From Grammothele lineata (taxonomy: Eukaryota; Basidiomycota; Agaricomycetes; Polyporales; Polyporaceae), in NCBI GenBank assembly GCA_002150815.3, contig NDFF03000399.1, positions 127,568 through 191,567 of the forward strand: DNA of 64,000 nt, given 5' to 3'. The position numbers and the translations under genes are program-made. This document shows, one piece after another, positions 49,191 to 61,517 of this stretch (position 1 is its first letter; the number at the start of each line of letters is the position of its first letter). Under the pieces are notes generated by a model. The model searched no databases. It saw nothing but the letters and a program-made list of their open reading frames with translations, and was not told where the DNA came from.

Positions 49191-49950
49191 CTATCTATAC
49201 ATACGTTCAACCTTATCAGCCTGAGTCCGAGCTCGACGCGTACGCCTCCTTCGACCGCGATGGCGCTCCCGCGCCCCCTTCCGTCGTCCGTCGCCCCGTG
49301 CCGCCAGCTCCCTCCCCAAGGGCACCCCATGTCCCCTCTCCAACCCATCTAGCACCCCTGCTAGCGGTCGCAAAGCCCCCTCAGGAGGTAAACCTGCCCC
49401 CCGCTCCCCCGTCAACGTTTCAACGTTCAACACCGACTAGTACCTGCTCTGCGTACGCCCGCACCGACCCCTTCGCGGCTCTGAAGGCCCTACACGTCCG
49501 CCTCTCCTCCCTCCCTCCTGCTTGGGCGCGCACGCCCTCTGCCTCTCCCCCTCCAAACACCGTCTCGCCCTCCACCTCCTCTCCCTCCTCGAACCCTTCG
49601 TCGGGCTCGCCCCGTGCGCCTCGCGCGCCTCCCGACCGAGGTCTTAGACCAAGTAGCGTTCTGGGTCGCCGCGGGGGTGGGACGCGTTGAGTAAGGACTT
49701 GTAGGAGGATGTGGGCGGTGATGGGGGAAAGATAGGTGGTGAACGCGCGGCTGGGGGTGTTGAGGGTGTGGCATCGTTTCGTTGTGAAGGGGGCGTTGGC
49801 GAGGAACGTGAGGAGGTTGGAGATATTGGACGAGAGAGCGAAGGCGTGGGTGGAGGCGGTGCCGCACGCGATCGCGCTAGGCGGGGCAGGCGTGCAGCCA
49901 CGAGGCCACGTCCCGCTCGCGCCTATGAAAGCTTGCTCGTGATCCACTAC
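49191..49950. other. GC-rich coding-like block, strand undecided
   Basis: All frames are open because of GC content. Plus-strand readings include PTEVLDQVAFWVA, reminiscent of an F-box-like helix, and minus-strand readings include ISNLLTFLANAPFTTK. I cannot choose between them. It could be a relic of one gene. Confidence 0.25.
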
Positions 49951-49982
49951 AAAGACTTGTGTAGACTGCGATCCTCAGAGTC

Positions 49983-52199
49983 AGGCTTCGCAATGGAGGG
50001 ACCCACCATCACTGGTAGAAGCATCGAGGCATCCTTACCTGGGCCGCTCACTCCTCCAGTCACTCCGCAGCGACTCTACCTTCCATCGGAGGCGTCCTGC
50101 GGCATCGACGCAGACTCAAGTTCAAGTCCTCCCCTCTCTGGATCCTCAGGCTCACCAAGGACGAGGTGAGCGCCCCACTGTACGAAGTGCGGGCAGCCCA
50201 TGAAGGGCCACCCGAAGTCACGTTGTCCCAATGTCCCTCTCTCCCCGAGGACGTCGAGGACAAAGGGAAGATGCATTGTGCCGGTAACGTCCGCAACCAG
50301 TAAGGTACGTGTTGTATATATTTTGACGACCGATGTTGCCAACATCGATCGGCAGAATATATACAACATGTACCTCAAGAGGGATGTGGGATGTCATGAT
50401 CAGTCGAAGACCGGACTTCTTTCGACTCAGCCCTCGAAGAAGGGACTAACCATGTATGCGGGCGCCTATCCTTATATAGCGTATGATGTCATTGCGTGGC
50501 TGAGGTTTCTAGGCGCGAGGCGGTGTTGTCGCCCGCCCCATGCCTGCTCGCTGCATTCCTTCCTCTGTACCCGGAGCAGACCTCATGCGCCGCCATTGCT
50601 GCCGTTTCCTAGGTCACGCCATGGCCCTATGAGCGGTGGTCGGTAGTGCAATATGCTGGCTGTTTCCTGATACGTATCCCGTTCTTTTACCCGCTGGCAT
50701 CTCTACGAGGCTCCTCCGAGGCTAAGTACTTCCTACGCTTTGCGGCCTTAGGTACGCATGTGGCATACCTAGGCCTTGATAGCCCTCTCAAGTCCAACAC
50801 AGTCAAGACAATACTGATGAGGCGTCAGTATACCCGCTCATGACCAAAGCATACCATTCACCTGTCTCGTTTCGCAGCCCGACGCACCGCAGATGATCAA
50901 TCCGGCCTCTCCCTTGATGGGATGGGCACCCCACAGGCACTCGGAGAGTCCAGACAAGTCAAACATTCACCACTTGTGGCCACATTTTGTCGGACGCCCC
51001 TCGCTATGAACAGCTGTATCTGTCGCCGTCAAAGAAGCTGGATGTTGGTCAACGGGCGCAGGCGCCGACACACCGGCGACCTTACCAGGATTCGACAGAG
51101 AGATGACGGTCGCCGTGTGGTAAGTACTTACATTCTGAAGCTTCTCCTCCTCCCTCTGTATGCTCTCTTCCCCCTCTCCATTGTCCATTTGTGCCTCAGA
51201 CATGCATCCTACCGTGGTCAAAGAAGGCCGACCAATGCAGGCATCGTCGTGAGTAGAACTGCGTTCCGAGTGGCCTCCCCCTATTTGCTGTAGTGGACTG
51301 CCGATCTGAACCTCCCTGTCTTCTAGCCCCGCCCCCTAGCCCCGCCCCCTCTCCGCAAATGCCAGCCTCCACCTCAGGTGAAGCCTCGCCCTCGAGTGCG
51401 GCTCCCTCAGTGTTAGTACCCTTACTTGCATCTGCGCTCTTCTCCAATGGTACGTCCGATAAGATATTCCTGAACGCTAGTTAGTGGTTCACGATTTACG
51501 AAATGAAGATATGTGTACTCGACGCGCACTCAACTGCCCTCCGCGAAGCACGAGCCTTGAATATCACGCTACTCCTATCACGCTACTCCTATCGCGCTGC
51601 ACGCTGTTCGAATACCCCTCATCCCCAGCTCTTCAAATAACGGTGTTATATGGGGAATCATATGTTTTTTACAGTATCGAGACCATGTATATACTCCAAC
51701 ATGTAGAAGATGTTGTTCAAAGGGATGTTCAAACGTTTGACGGGCGCCTAGACACGAGGGTCCAATCAATTTCTGATAAAGCAGTCCACATGTCCCGCAT
51801 CCTCCTTGACGTACCTGGCAGCACCCCGTTCGAGTCACGCGAATGTTGGATCGCGGACACCCACCTCGTATGCGTCGAGTGACCGTATCGACGTCGAGGA
51901 GGTCGACGGGGACGATGAAAGGCGCGAGCTGCTCTGGCAGAGGCTTGAGGAAGCTTCTTTCGAGCGCCGAGGACGCAACAGGTCAGGCGACGGGAACTCA
52001 GACCGTGAGGAAGCCTTCTCAACCTTCTCCACCGCGCCCCCCGAAACACCGCAATCAGCATGCGCGTGCCCCCACGAAACTTCCCCGCGTTCCAGGAGGT
52101 ATTCGGCCAGCTAGCGATGTATTGCCGGCCAGAAGGCTGCCGGGGGCCCGGATCATGACCGCCACGTGCGGCGCCAGACCGTTCGATGGCCTGGGATAG
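49983..52199 (+). CDS. Zinc-knuckle, coiled-coil hypothetical gene, exon structure unresolved
   Basis: The clearest element is a zinc knuckle at about 50176-50230 (CTKCGQPMKGHPKSRC: C-x2-C-x6-H-x4-C), preceded by a Ser/Pro-rich frame from ATG 49983. Later exon-like pieces are 50878-51120, 51210-51250, a Pro-rich piece from 51312, a helical heptad-like segment near 51690-51800 (VVQRDVQTFDGRLDTRV) and an acidic C-terminal piece (DVEEVDGDDERRELLW) from 51885. In-frame TGAs at 50167 and 51007 must lie in introns or be real nonsense changes; I could not find a fully phase-consistent model. The knuckle pattern recurs in basidiomycete repeat-associated proteins and suggests nucleic-acid binding. Confidence 0.4.
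50305..50373. repeat. 69-bp near-perfect palindrome
   Basis: Arms of about 34 bases (left starts GTACGTGTTGTATATATT, right ends AATATATACAACATGTAC) with four or five mismatches and essentially no loop. The left arm contains the presumed GTACGT intron donor directly after the zinc-knuckle exon. Confidence 0.85.
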
Positions 52200-52446
52200 A
52201 CTTCAAGCTTCAAGCTTCCGAAAGCTTCGCTACTAGATTCACACACGTTAGCACCATCGACATACGTGCTTGAATCAGGGCCACGCGCACGACTGGCAAT
52301 GAAACCACAATAATATACAGTGTCCGAGACCGTCTCAACTACTGAATGGTGGTGACGCGCCATGACTCCATCTGCCAGCAGACGTTCAAGTCCATCCTAA
52401 TGCGCGTACATACACTGCTAGTTTGAGGATCCCGGCCTAATCCCTT

Positions 52447-55249
52447 TCAAACAAACGTGAACCCATCTGCGATAGTACTCGTGAATCCATCCGTCAACCT
52501 GAGAAGAGAAAATGAGATAACAAATCGTGCCCAATTCAAAGATATCCGTACCGCTGTAATCTGTCGTTGACGTTGAAGTTGTGGTCCTCGTCGACGATGT
52601 GCAGCTCTTCGCGATGGATCTCGGGTAGATCTTGTAGCCAGGTCGTATCGTATGCATTGCGTGGCAGGTGCGTAACGAGAAAGGCCTTACGGGATACCTT
52701 GCTGCTGAGAAAGCGGAGGTGCACGCTGGCACCTACCGTGACGCCATATCTGTCGCGCCGGTATCGACAAAGTGCATCAAGCAAGCGTAGGAACCCTGTT
52801 AGCTGCTTCGAGCGCCCCTTCCTGATCAGAATGCGGTATCGGGGAAACGGGGCGCCTTCATCTTCCTCGTCCGAACTCATCCCGGCGGTTCCAAGTCGCT
52901 GGAGGACGGGCACGTGTCGTAATAGCGCCTTGTACATCTTGCATACTGCAAGCCTGCGATGGAATAGCTGAATGTGTACGTGAGGCCCAGCGTAACTCGA
53001 GGGATCGCTCGTGAGGGACTTACGCGACGCTTCCTCATTGCCCGGCTATGTGCCTTCATCCCCTTCTTACGTTTTATGGACTTCTGCTCGGCGGAAACGG
53101 GAGGCGCGTCTTCGCCCGTCTTCCAGGGATCTGTTCGGGTTCGTCCCGATCGCGCCGTGGGTAGTGGTGCGTCCGTCTCGGGGCTCCTGTCGTCTGGGTG
53201 GCGATCGTCGTGTACTCCAAATCGCTCATAATGAGTTTGAAGAGTACGTATATGGCTTCTGAACATGTGGGCGATTGCATCTGCGTCTTTGCAGGAATAC
53301 TGAGGGATCTTCAAAAAATCCTCGACGAAAACCTTGACGGCGGATGTATTCCAAGGGGAATTCGGCGTGCCGCCTACGTCTATCTGGAACTTCTTGCTGG
53401 TGCAGCAACGCTTACCCTTTGCGGGATCGAATGCCGCAATCTGATCTACGGTGGCGATCCTCGTGCGGGGGAACGGAGAGGTTTTTCTGTGACGCTTCAA
53501 CAGTATACGCGCGTGTGATTGCACGTCCCGCTGCGAGCACATTAGCCAAATCAACGAAAATGCTCATTGCACTCACCGAAAGTTGGTTGTGTGCCTTAGA
53601 TCGCTTCTTAGGGAGGTCATGTAGTCTTGAACGAGTATGAGGAAGGTCGTCGTCGACATCGCCTTGGTATCCGATGCCATCGTCTGCTGGAGGCTTTCGG
53701 CCTTGAATGTTCTTCGAGGGCGCAGCCTGCAAATGTGATTTGATTCGCTCTATGTCTTTCTTTAGGCTCGAGATTTTCGCTCTCACTTCCATCATGTCTT
53801 GCGTCGTTGCAGGCGCGGATGACTAATATAATGGGTCAGCGCCAACCTCTCTCGTCGCAACATAGTTGAACACGTACATCATCACCCTCAGAAGTCGCTG
53901 TGTGATAGGACTCTTTGCCGCTATCAGGCGGCCGATAAGTGACGTCGTGTGGCGAAGGCCTCCCAGGTGGTTCGTAGCTTTGTGTTGAATTTGGGTTAGA
54001 ATAACCTGGATCACCCTGGTCATTCTGCGAGTCCTCGATCTCCTTCCACAACCCCGTGCTGTGCTGCCCTTCTCCTGACCTCTTGACGTCCACGAAGCTC
54101 TGCGTCCTTGCGGGCAATGCTGAGATACGTAGCGGTGCGGAAGAAGGAACAGGCAAAGGACTGCTGGGAGTGTCAGAGACTGGCAAGAGTGCTTGTCGGA
54201 CAGGCCCGGGTAAAGAGGGCTGAGACATTTCTGAGCTTGTTGGTTTCCGGCTAATGATCCGCCTAAGTGCCTTAGAGGCTGTTGCAACGCGAGCTGGCCA
54301 GCGGCGTAATACCCCCAAAGGAGAGGCCTGTGACGATTTGGTGTGTAAGGTGCTCGGACTCTTGCCAACGTACGCTAGTGAAAGACTCGCCAAGGACTCT
54401 TCATTAGGGCCTTTGCCGTTAACTATGGAGCGAGTCGGTGATATATTCTCCTCTAATAGTTCAGAACAGAACCCTGTCACAATTATCATGACAGCCCTCA
54501 CCTCGTGCACAATATCCGACCCACTCTGGCGGCTGTCCTCAGCCTGCTTATGGCCGGAGACCCACGCGACTTCGTTTTTTGCACCGCTTGTATCTGACTC
54601 ATAAGCACCAACCTCTATATTCAGAGCAGGAACAGAATCTTCCAGGTTGCACCCGGGATTTGATAATGTACCATGCGATATCAACGCGGCGTACGCAGCT
54701 CCTGCACCTGTAGACAAGCTATCGTTGTAACGATATAAACGTCAGTAACAGGTTGTCCTCAATTCGTAGCAAATGGACATACGAGGGTCCCGATGACAGC
54801 TCCGGATCCTGCGAATCGAGCTGTGATAGATTACTACGGTAGCTGAGTGAACTGTCGCCGTCTTTCTCGCGCTCCTGTTCGAGAAGCTTTAGAAACTCCC
54901 GCTTTTGTCCATGGGATATAAACCCTTGCGAATGAAGACCCCGTATGAAATGTGCGGGGTCTAGCTCTCCATTTTGGGCGGCAGGGAGCTTAGCGCACAG
55001 AAGGCGGATGTGGTCGAAGACATCATTGCATTCATCATTTGCGGGGCCCGAGGCTGATAGATACGTGCTGGATAGACCTGAGGGTTCGATGACCGAATCA
55101 ATACGCTACTCACAGGGGGTGCTATGCTCTTCTGGTCCAGATCGTTCGAGAATGTCAATAGACTGATCATCACTCTGAAGAGCTTCCTCATCGCCGGATT
55201 CTTCTGTTGTTAGATACTGTACCAGATCGATGGAATGGGATTCGAGCAT
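52447..55249 (-). CDS. Repeat-associated basidiomycete protein with coiled coil
   Basis: Exons 55249-54783, 54718-53878, 53822-53577, 53530-53024, 52937-52552 and 52498-52447 total 2499 bases (832 residues). Parts in order: acidic N-terminus; helical FDHIRLLCAKLP...REFLKLLEQEREK; a long polar region; a coiled coil (MMEVRAKISSLKKDIERIKSHL); Lys/Arg-rich RAMRKRR; then GMSSDEEDEG and a C-terminal domain with RYRILIRKGRS and LPRNAYDTTWLQDLPE. The last part matches a family I have seen often in Agaricomycete genomes next to mobile elements; its function is unknown. An in-frame TAG (55106-55108) in exon 1 is either nonsense or lies in a 36-base intron starting GTGAGT. The 52937 acceptor is weak. 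An upstream ATG at 55395 with another very short intron is possible. Confidence 0.68.
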
Positions 55250-57094
55250 TGAAATATCCTCTTCGTAATGCCTCAGGATTTTGTTGAGACGAGTCTCTCA
55301 TCCTCTGATCGAATAAATAAACGTACCGGGCTTGCCAGTATGTCGTTCGGTGTTGCGAGATTCCGCCACAGTGATGGCGGAGTTGCTGAAGACATGTCAA
55401 CAAAGCCTATAACGCGGTAACCACGTGTCTCAAGTCTCGCGTCACGACCAACGGTGATACCACAGAACATATCGATATCGTCTCAAACACTATACGACTG
55501 GCTAGACCTAGAGAAGCGACTAGCGGTAACGTGCCACCGCTATACACTACGCCGATATGAGTATCACAGAAGCCGACTGTCAACACCAACAAGGTACAAA
55601 AACGGACGCGGTAGCTAGTAAATTAGAAAGGAGTAGGATGTTTGACAAAAGTGAAGGTGAACAGGGAATGCCGCATACCAGGGCATATGCATGGAGTAAC
55701 CTCCAAGGACATAACTACCAGACGGTCGACGAAATCCCTGACATGACTCATAAAACATACCGGCGTAGCAAAGCTGAGGAATAATGAGCACGAAGACGAT
55801 ACATAGTATGACGACATGCAGTAGGATGATAGCGCTAAGCGTGACGAAGATAATTGCAGATGATGTTCGAAAATGGCGCGGAGGGGGAAAGCGTAGTTTA
55901 AAAGTAAGGGGGTTGCAGAATACGGTATACTACATGTGGAACGTATACGTCACATGAAATCTCTTTAGTCTTCATCAGTGGTCGAGCGGACCGCGCAGAC
56001 CTGACCAGATTATGTGCGCAAGGTCAGCAAGTTAGGGGAGAGAAGGAATGCAGGCAGAAAATATGGTACGTACGACGTGCGGACAGCGCAGGGGGGTCAC
56101 ACAAAACGAGCGTCCAGACGGCGTCGATGGTGAGGGTAGGTACGTAGTATTCCGTTTGATCCAGGCACCGTGCAAACGGCAAGATGCAACAAAGTCGTAG
56201 GTCGTCGTCTGTTCGGTGACGAAAGAGGCTAAACGAGGCGATCGAACGGTGGCCCCCAACGTGGTGATGACGGCGACGACCACCAAGTCAGGCTGACATG
56301 ACAACCGCCATCCTTGAGCGAGACCTGGGAACTTCACGTCGGATCCTGGAAGGACGCTGCCTTGATCAACATATGGGAATCAAGCTGCGTCTGTCTGAAG
56401 TCATTTGAGCAGACAACGTGGGTGGGTGGCGACAAATCGACATGAACGACGGTGATGGTGGACCAAGGGGATCCCCGGCAACTACAAATATGCCCTTGCG
56501 GGATGGCAAACGCCGTGAACGCATGCAGATCGATTGCAAAAACCGCACGCACCAGAAGCGATGTAAGATCAAACGACGGCCAATCTGGAGCAGAAGCACG
56601 CCTGAAAACAACCGATAGCAGGACTGTCCAAAGAGAAGAGGTCAGCAATTCGCCGTGATCAGCCCAGCTAGGGGGAGGGCACAACGTTTGGGCCCCACCT
56701 GGTCGTGAGCCTGCTCGCAGCGTCGACACGTTCCCTTAGGTAAAGCGAGCTCTGAACATTCGCTAACGTTGGAAGAGTGTTGTCGCCCGCCCGTCGCCTA
56801 TTTGCATTTCCGTCTACTCGCGCGTTGTGTCCGCCTCGGTCACCTCGCCTACCACCATTATGTTCACCAGTCGCGCCCCGAAGAGACTGGGCGTCCGGGT
56901 ATGAGAGAACCAGAGGTCGTAATGTGTGGCCTACTTCGACGTCAGCCGCGTAGTTCATGTCAGCTGTATATCTAGAGTATTCGATGGAGAGTCTCACCGG
57001 ATTCTGACCGAATTTAAGCGGGTTGCGCCACACGACGGATTCTTGAGATCGAATCTCCATGGGCACCAACACCGCGACTTGTGTGATCCCAACT
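55250..57094. other. No clearly supported gene
   Basis: Includes a plus-strand 75-codon frame (55557-55784) and a minus-strand frame (56729-56334), neither with splice or family support. Confidence 0.35.
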
Positions 57095-57690
57095 CCCAAC
57101 TCCATCTTGAAGGACGTGAGACGGAGGACGTCGTCGTCGTCTTGGACAGTCGTGACTCGCGTGACTCGCTGCAGGGTATTCGTCCCAAAAGCACGCCCAG
57201 AACCGAGACTACCCTACGGAAGAGAAGTTCAGCGACCCGACTAGGACAGATCCAGCCGAGAGAGTGCACGGGAGAGGAGCACGGATAGAGGGGAGAGGGA
57301 GTTTCGGTGGACGAGAACGTACCCGATGACCACTTCACTCGGAACGGCCTTACGACCCTCACATCCTTCCTCCTCGCCGTGCCCGCCGTCGTCGCCACGT
57401 CCACTCCCGCCATCGCGTCCATCACGTCCAGTCGCGCTCCAGGCACGTCCATACAGCATCCCCGAGGCGGCTGGGACAGCAACTGCGAAGGACTGGGGTC
57501 CAAGCATGACTGCTGTCTAGGCCGACTCGGATCGCTGCAGAGCGAGCCAGAAGACGTTCCCATTCGCGACGCCCGTCGTTCCTGTTCAACAACGGAGACC
57601 TGAGGCGGAGATGGAAGTCGTCAGACACTACACTCCCTTTCCGGCCCACACGGGAAAGTAACGGCGCGCCGCGGACACCGTACACACGGT
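57095..57690. repeat. Dispersed repeat A, copy 3 (partial, inverted)
   Basis: The reverse complement matches about 15880-16430 of copy 1. The frame with FTRNGLTTLTSFLLAVP and GGWDSNCEGLGSKHDC is conserved on the plus strand. It is more diverged than copies 1 and 2 are from each other and lacks the 3' kilobase. Confidence 0.85.
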
Positions 57691-58315
57691 AAGCAGGGAA
57701 GGACGCCAAACTCACCTAATTCTCGACCGGCAAAATGTATTCCTGACCCTCCCCCTCTCTCGTAGGACACAGTTTGCTAGGCTGGCTGGCATCGCCTTGA
57801 GTATTCGTGACCCGCTAGAGGGAGAGTGCAGATCCAGAGGTAGGCGGGATGGCGGTTGGTAGCCTCGCAGGTCCTGTACATCTAGACGTCGACGCGGGTC
57901 GATTTCAGTTTCGACGTAGGTAAAGCCTTGCCTGATGATCGAGGAGTGCGGGAGGTGATTCTGGCGGGGTTGGTGCGTGGGGTCCATGGAAGTTAGGGGA
58001 CCTTGTGGAAGCGGGCACAATCGTCGAAGTACGCAAGAAGGTTAACGCCCATTCTTAGTTCTCAAGTTTAGAAGGAATTGACATGAGTAGTCAATATTAA
58101 TGATCGACTGAGATGGTCTGTAATAACTAATTGATCTCACAAGCTCATCCTGATGAGGATACAAACTCCGATTACATACTCCTCTCAACTAGAGCGCCCA
58201 CAAGCTCCCTGCGATGTCAACACTCCCGGCCCGTCGCTTGTCTTCGCTCGTCATACCCGCACCCTTGACACCACACAGCAGTCGAGTTCTCAGGATCTCA
58301 ATAAACGCGATAATA
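57691..58315. other. Intergenic, no supported gene
   Basis: Short frames only. Confidence 0.4.
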
Positions 58316-58747
58316 CTACGGCGTAATTCGAAAGATACCGCCCGCGCATGGATCAGCTCGCGTCATCCTTATAAAGTCCACTTCCGTTCTCCTGTCCGAG
58401 CCCTCCGTCATAGGCTCGTGTTCCTCCAGACTAATCAGCTTGGAGGGTGCGCAATCGTACTTGTCGCCCATAATTTGTGCACTCACGACGGCTTGATTTT
58501 GCTGAATCGCAGCCCACAGATGCTCGTGGAGATTGGCAGTGAGTACGGTAGAGGCAGCCGTCACCGTGACCTTTCGAAGGACGGACAGAGCTGGATTCAC
58601 CGCATTGTACACTTGGATTCTGGTGCCGCTGATAGTGAATTCTCGCCATTCTCCCGTGACAGTTTCCCGCCTGAAGACGGCGTACCGCTCGCCTGGCGCA
58701 TCATCAGACGACAACTTCGACGGCGCAACGGCCGGACGTATACAGTA
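58316..58747 (-). CDS. Hypothetical protein, 5' end unresolved
   Basis: A frame of 140 or so codons entered through a likely acceptor (GATAG) at 58747, with no upstream exon found. It contains ERYAVFRRETVTGEWREF and HEHLWAAIQQNQAVVSAQ, with good composition. Family not recognised. It may be partial or the only exon of a decayed gene. Confidence 0.4.
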   Translation of the reverse strand, partial: YCIRPAVAPSKLSSDDAPGERYAVFRRETVTGEWREFTISGTRIQVYNAVNPALSVLRKVTVTAASTVLTANLHEHLWAAIQQNQAVVSAQIMGDKYDCAPSKLISLEEHEPMTEGSDRRTEVDFIRMTRADPCAGGIFRITP

Positions 58748-59587
58748 CTATCTAAGCAGTTGAAGACCAAGGCGCCGACGTTATGGCGAAGCAACACTGT
58801 CAGTGGGCGGATGTAGCAAAAACGGCGCTGTCTAGAAGATCCGATGAACGGCGGGTGATTTGGGCAGACGTCGCGTCCTCGCCATCTGCGAATCAACCGC
58901 ACATCGGCGTGCGCGGATATCCCACCTTTCATTCCCCTGCTCAACCCCCGAATTCTCATCTGCAGGTGAGCACAAACCTTCCTCGGGTTTGCGCCTGTAC
59001 ATCCGCGTCGTTCCCAGCAACCATGCGTGTTCCCGTCCCTCTCGTCATTGATGGGCTACTAACACGTACACTCTTGACCGTGCCTTCAATCATTCTCAGA
59101 TCCCGACAGAAGTACTTCATCTTTACACCTTGCACCATACCGCGCCTCTTAATCTGTCCCGTTCCTAACGGGGCGGACGGGCTTATTTTGGCTGTGGTCC
59201 TAAGGTGTGACAAGATCATGGAGGAGGGTGCGGTGACGAGCTCAAGAGCAAGTCGTTTCACCCCGAACAGAAGTTACCAAATGTGAGCTAACGTCGTCCG
59301 TAGCATTGCTGGGAGATTCACTGACGATGTTCGAAATATGTATCGGCGGGGGCATTGCTAGATATTCTTTTCCCTCGTGTTGTCATGTCTCAGTCAAGCA
59401 TGCATGCCACCTCCCTAGCCATCCATTCTGATCCGGTCTTATGACTCCACATACGCTTGTACGGAGGTTGCGCCAGATTTGTACATTATGCAAAACCGAC
59501 AATATAATCCTTGCCGGCCCAAAGGTTCCAAAGAAAGCGTTCGCGAATATTATGTGATCGTGGGCAGTAACGTAGCTACACCTATAG
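58748..59587. other. No clearly supported gene
   Basis: Antisense-overlapping frames at 58783-59286. No motif or splice support. Confidence 0.35.
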
Positions 59588-60003
59588 TTAGAGAACTTGC
59601 CCGTCGATTCGTAGAATCCTTGCTTCATTTCCTGCTCTAACTTCTACTAGCCATTCGAACAAGGCCTCGCCCAGAGCGTCCAGCGTCCTCGCGCACCACT
59701 GCAACACGGCCATCATTGCTGCTTTGGCCATCCCGGAAGCCCATGCGTAGCCGGCTTGCAGCCCGTTGATCACCCGCGCAAACACTTCGATTGTCTGCTC
59801 ATCGCGTAAGCGGCGAGTGGGAAATGCACGGAAACTGCACTCACCGCTCTCATTGCCCAAGCGCAAAGCCGAATCCATGGCACGCTGAGCAGAATCCACA
59901 TGGCGCAGGCGCACCATAAAACCACCAGAGCGATGGCCATCCCGTATCTGGTGGCTTCCGCAGGGTCACACAGTCGATTTGTCTGCAGCCAGAACATGGC
60001 CAT
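59588..60003 (-). CDS. Small membrane protein, hypothetical
   Basis: Exons 60003-59845 and 59797-59588 total 369 bases (122 residues); GTGAGT donor and ATGAG acceptor, phase 0. A hydrophobic stretch (GMAIALVVLWCACAMWILL) is followed by an Ala-rich amphipathic region (ARVINGLQAGYAWASGMAKAAMM). No family recognised. Tentative because the acceptor is weak and the protein short. Confidence 0.45.
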
Positions 60004-60142
60004 TACTACACGTTGCTGTGCGTTGAGACAAATAGTAAAGACAGGTCCTCACTGTGATCGCCTCTACAATATCGACGAAGATGCTTCGTAGGTTGTGCTC
60101 GGGCTTCTCATCAGCTGGGAGGGTACGGTCAGCTACATGCGC

Positions 60143-61517
60143 TTATCGTAAATTCTCGAGATGCTTGCCTAGTCTCGCTTTCCATAGCTTGATATAGGTC
60201 TTCTGTCCTTTGCCCGCCGTTCCCGTAGCAACATAACTAGACCGCTTGTGTACGGTAGCCTGCATTGGGTTTTATCAAACACGGGAGTGTCGCGACGAAC
60301 GCCCATATTAGCTCACACTCAATGCTTGTATGATATCGTCTAGTGACATGCACATATAAACGTTCAGGGAGGTGGCCAAGAGGATGATAAGAAAAACGAC
60401 ACACCTGCATGATCCAACTCTTGCAGAACTTCTCCTGACCTGACCTCCCAGATCCGAATGGTCCCTGTCGTCGTTCCACATATGAGATGTTGCCCGTCGT
60501 GGATGAACTGGACATCAAGGCGGTGTCTCGGGCGGTGAGAGGTGGCGACAGTGTATGTTTTTCGTGATACCTGGCTTCTCCAGCATCCGACGTCGTACAG
60601 ACGTAAACTGTCGAAACCGTCATACGCAGCTATATAACGCTGGTCAAAGCTCAAGGCCGCGCCCGCTCTACAACGGATCTTGGAATCAGTCATGACCGCG
60701 GACCAAGGTGCTATGGCGTCACATATTAGGGGCCTCCGTGGGAGCAGCAATACGCCAGAGCATTTCCTTGCTTGTAGTATCCCAACAGCTGTGGATTTCG
60801 TTGTCAGTGAGGGTTTCAGAGACGATGACGTGTGCATACACGATTCCGTGAGCGAGGTATGCAACTATAATGTTCGTGCCGCAATTGTGAAACTTCAGCA
60901 TGATGGGCCGCAGCCTGACGTCGACCTCGTTGCTATCGACGGGACAGTCCGGGTTTGGAGGAGGCGGGAGTAGAACATCTCCGACGTGAACGCCTAGTGG
61001 TGTACTGTGAGTTTAAATATCGCGTGACGATGCTGGGTTTGGACTTCACCGGGCTCCGATTCGCACGTAATGTGCACGTCTTCCCCCATTCCTACGGCAA
61101 GGTACTTGGTAGTAGGCTCATAGTCCAAGCAATGGATAGAATCTCTGGCTCCAAGGCGTATGTCGCGCTGTTTGTGAGACATCTGGATGACGGTTTAAAT
61201 GAAAACCAATGATGGTGCAAAACAAGTCGGAAACGTACCAGCGAAAACCCCTGGTGCTGGGAAAGGCAGCCGTTGGCAAGACCAACTACAACCGTGTCCA
61301 GTCGATCTGAAGGCCACAGTAAGACGTCGACCGCAGCTTCGAAGATGAGTCGATATGATAAACTCCCGGTGAGGGTGTTCCAAATGGCGAGAACGTTGTC
61401 GTCGCCACCGCTGGCCAAGTACGTCCCATCGGTGGAGAATGCCAGACAGTTGATTGTATCGCTGTGGCCGCCCTTCAGTGCTTTGAAGTGAACGAACGGG
61501 GAAGAAAATAGGCGCAT
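60143..61517 (-). CDS. WD40-repeat protein, 7 exons
   Basis: Exons 61517-61239, 61182-61050, 60993-60840, 60788-60723, 60667-60405, 60339-60317 (23 bases) and 60259-60143 total 1035 bases (344 residues), all phases agreeing. WD40 blades are visible: KGGHSDTINCLAFSTDGTYLASGGDDNVLAIWN at the N-terminus (from about residue 14, spanning one blade), CLDYEPTTKYLAVGMGEDV, and LDVQFIHDGQHLICGTTTGTIRIWEV. The C-terminal piece YVATGTAGKGQKTYIKLW recalls the closing strand of lineage-specific basidiomycete WD40 proteins. Such beta-propellers are protein-interaction scaffolds; the partner is unknown. No disabling lesion seen. Confidence 0.86.
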
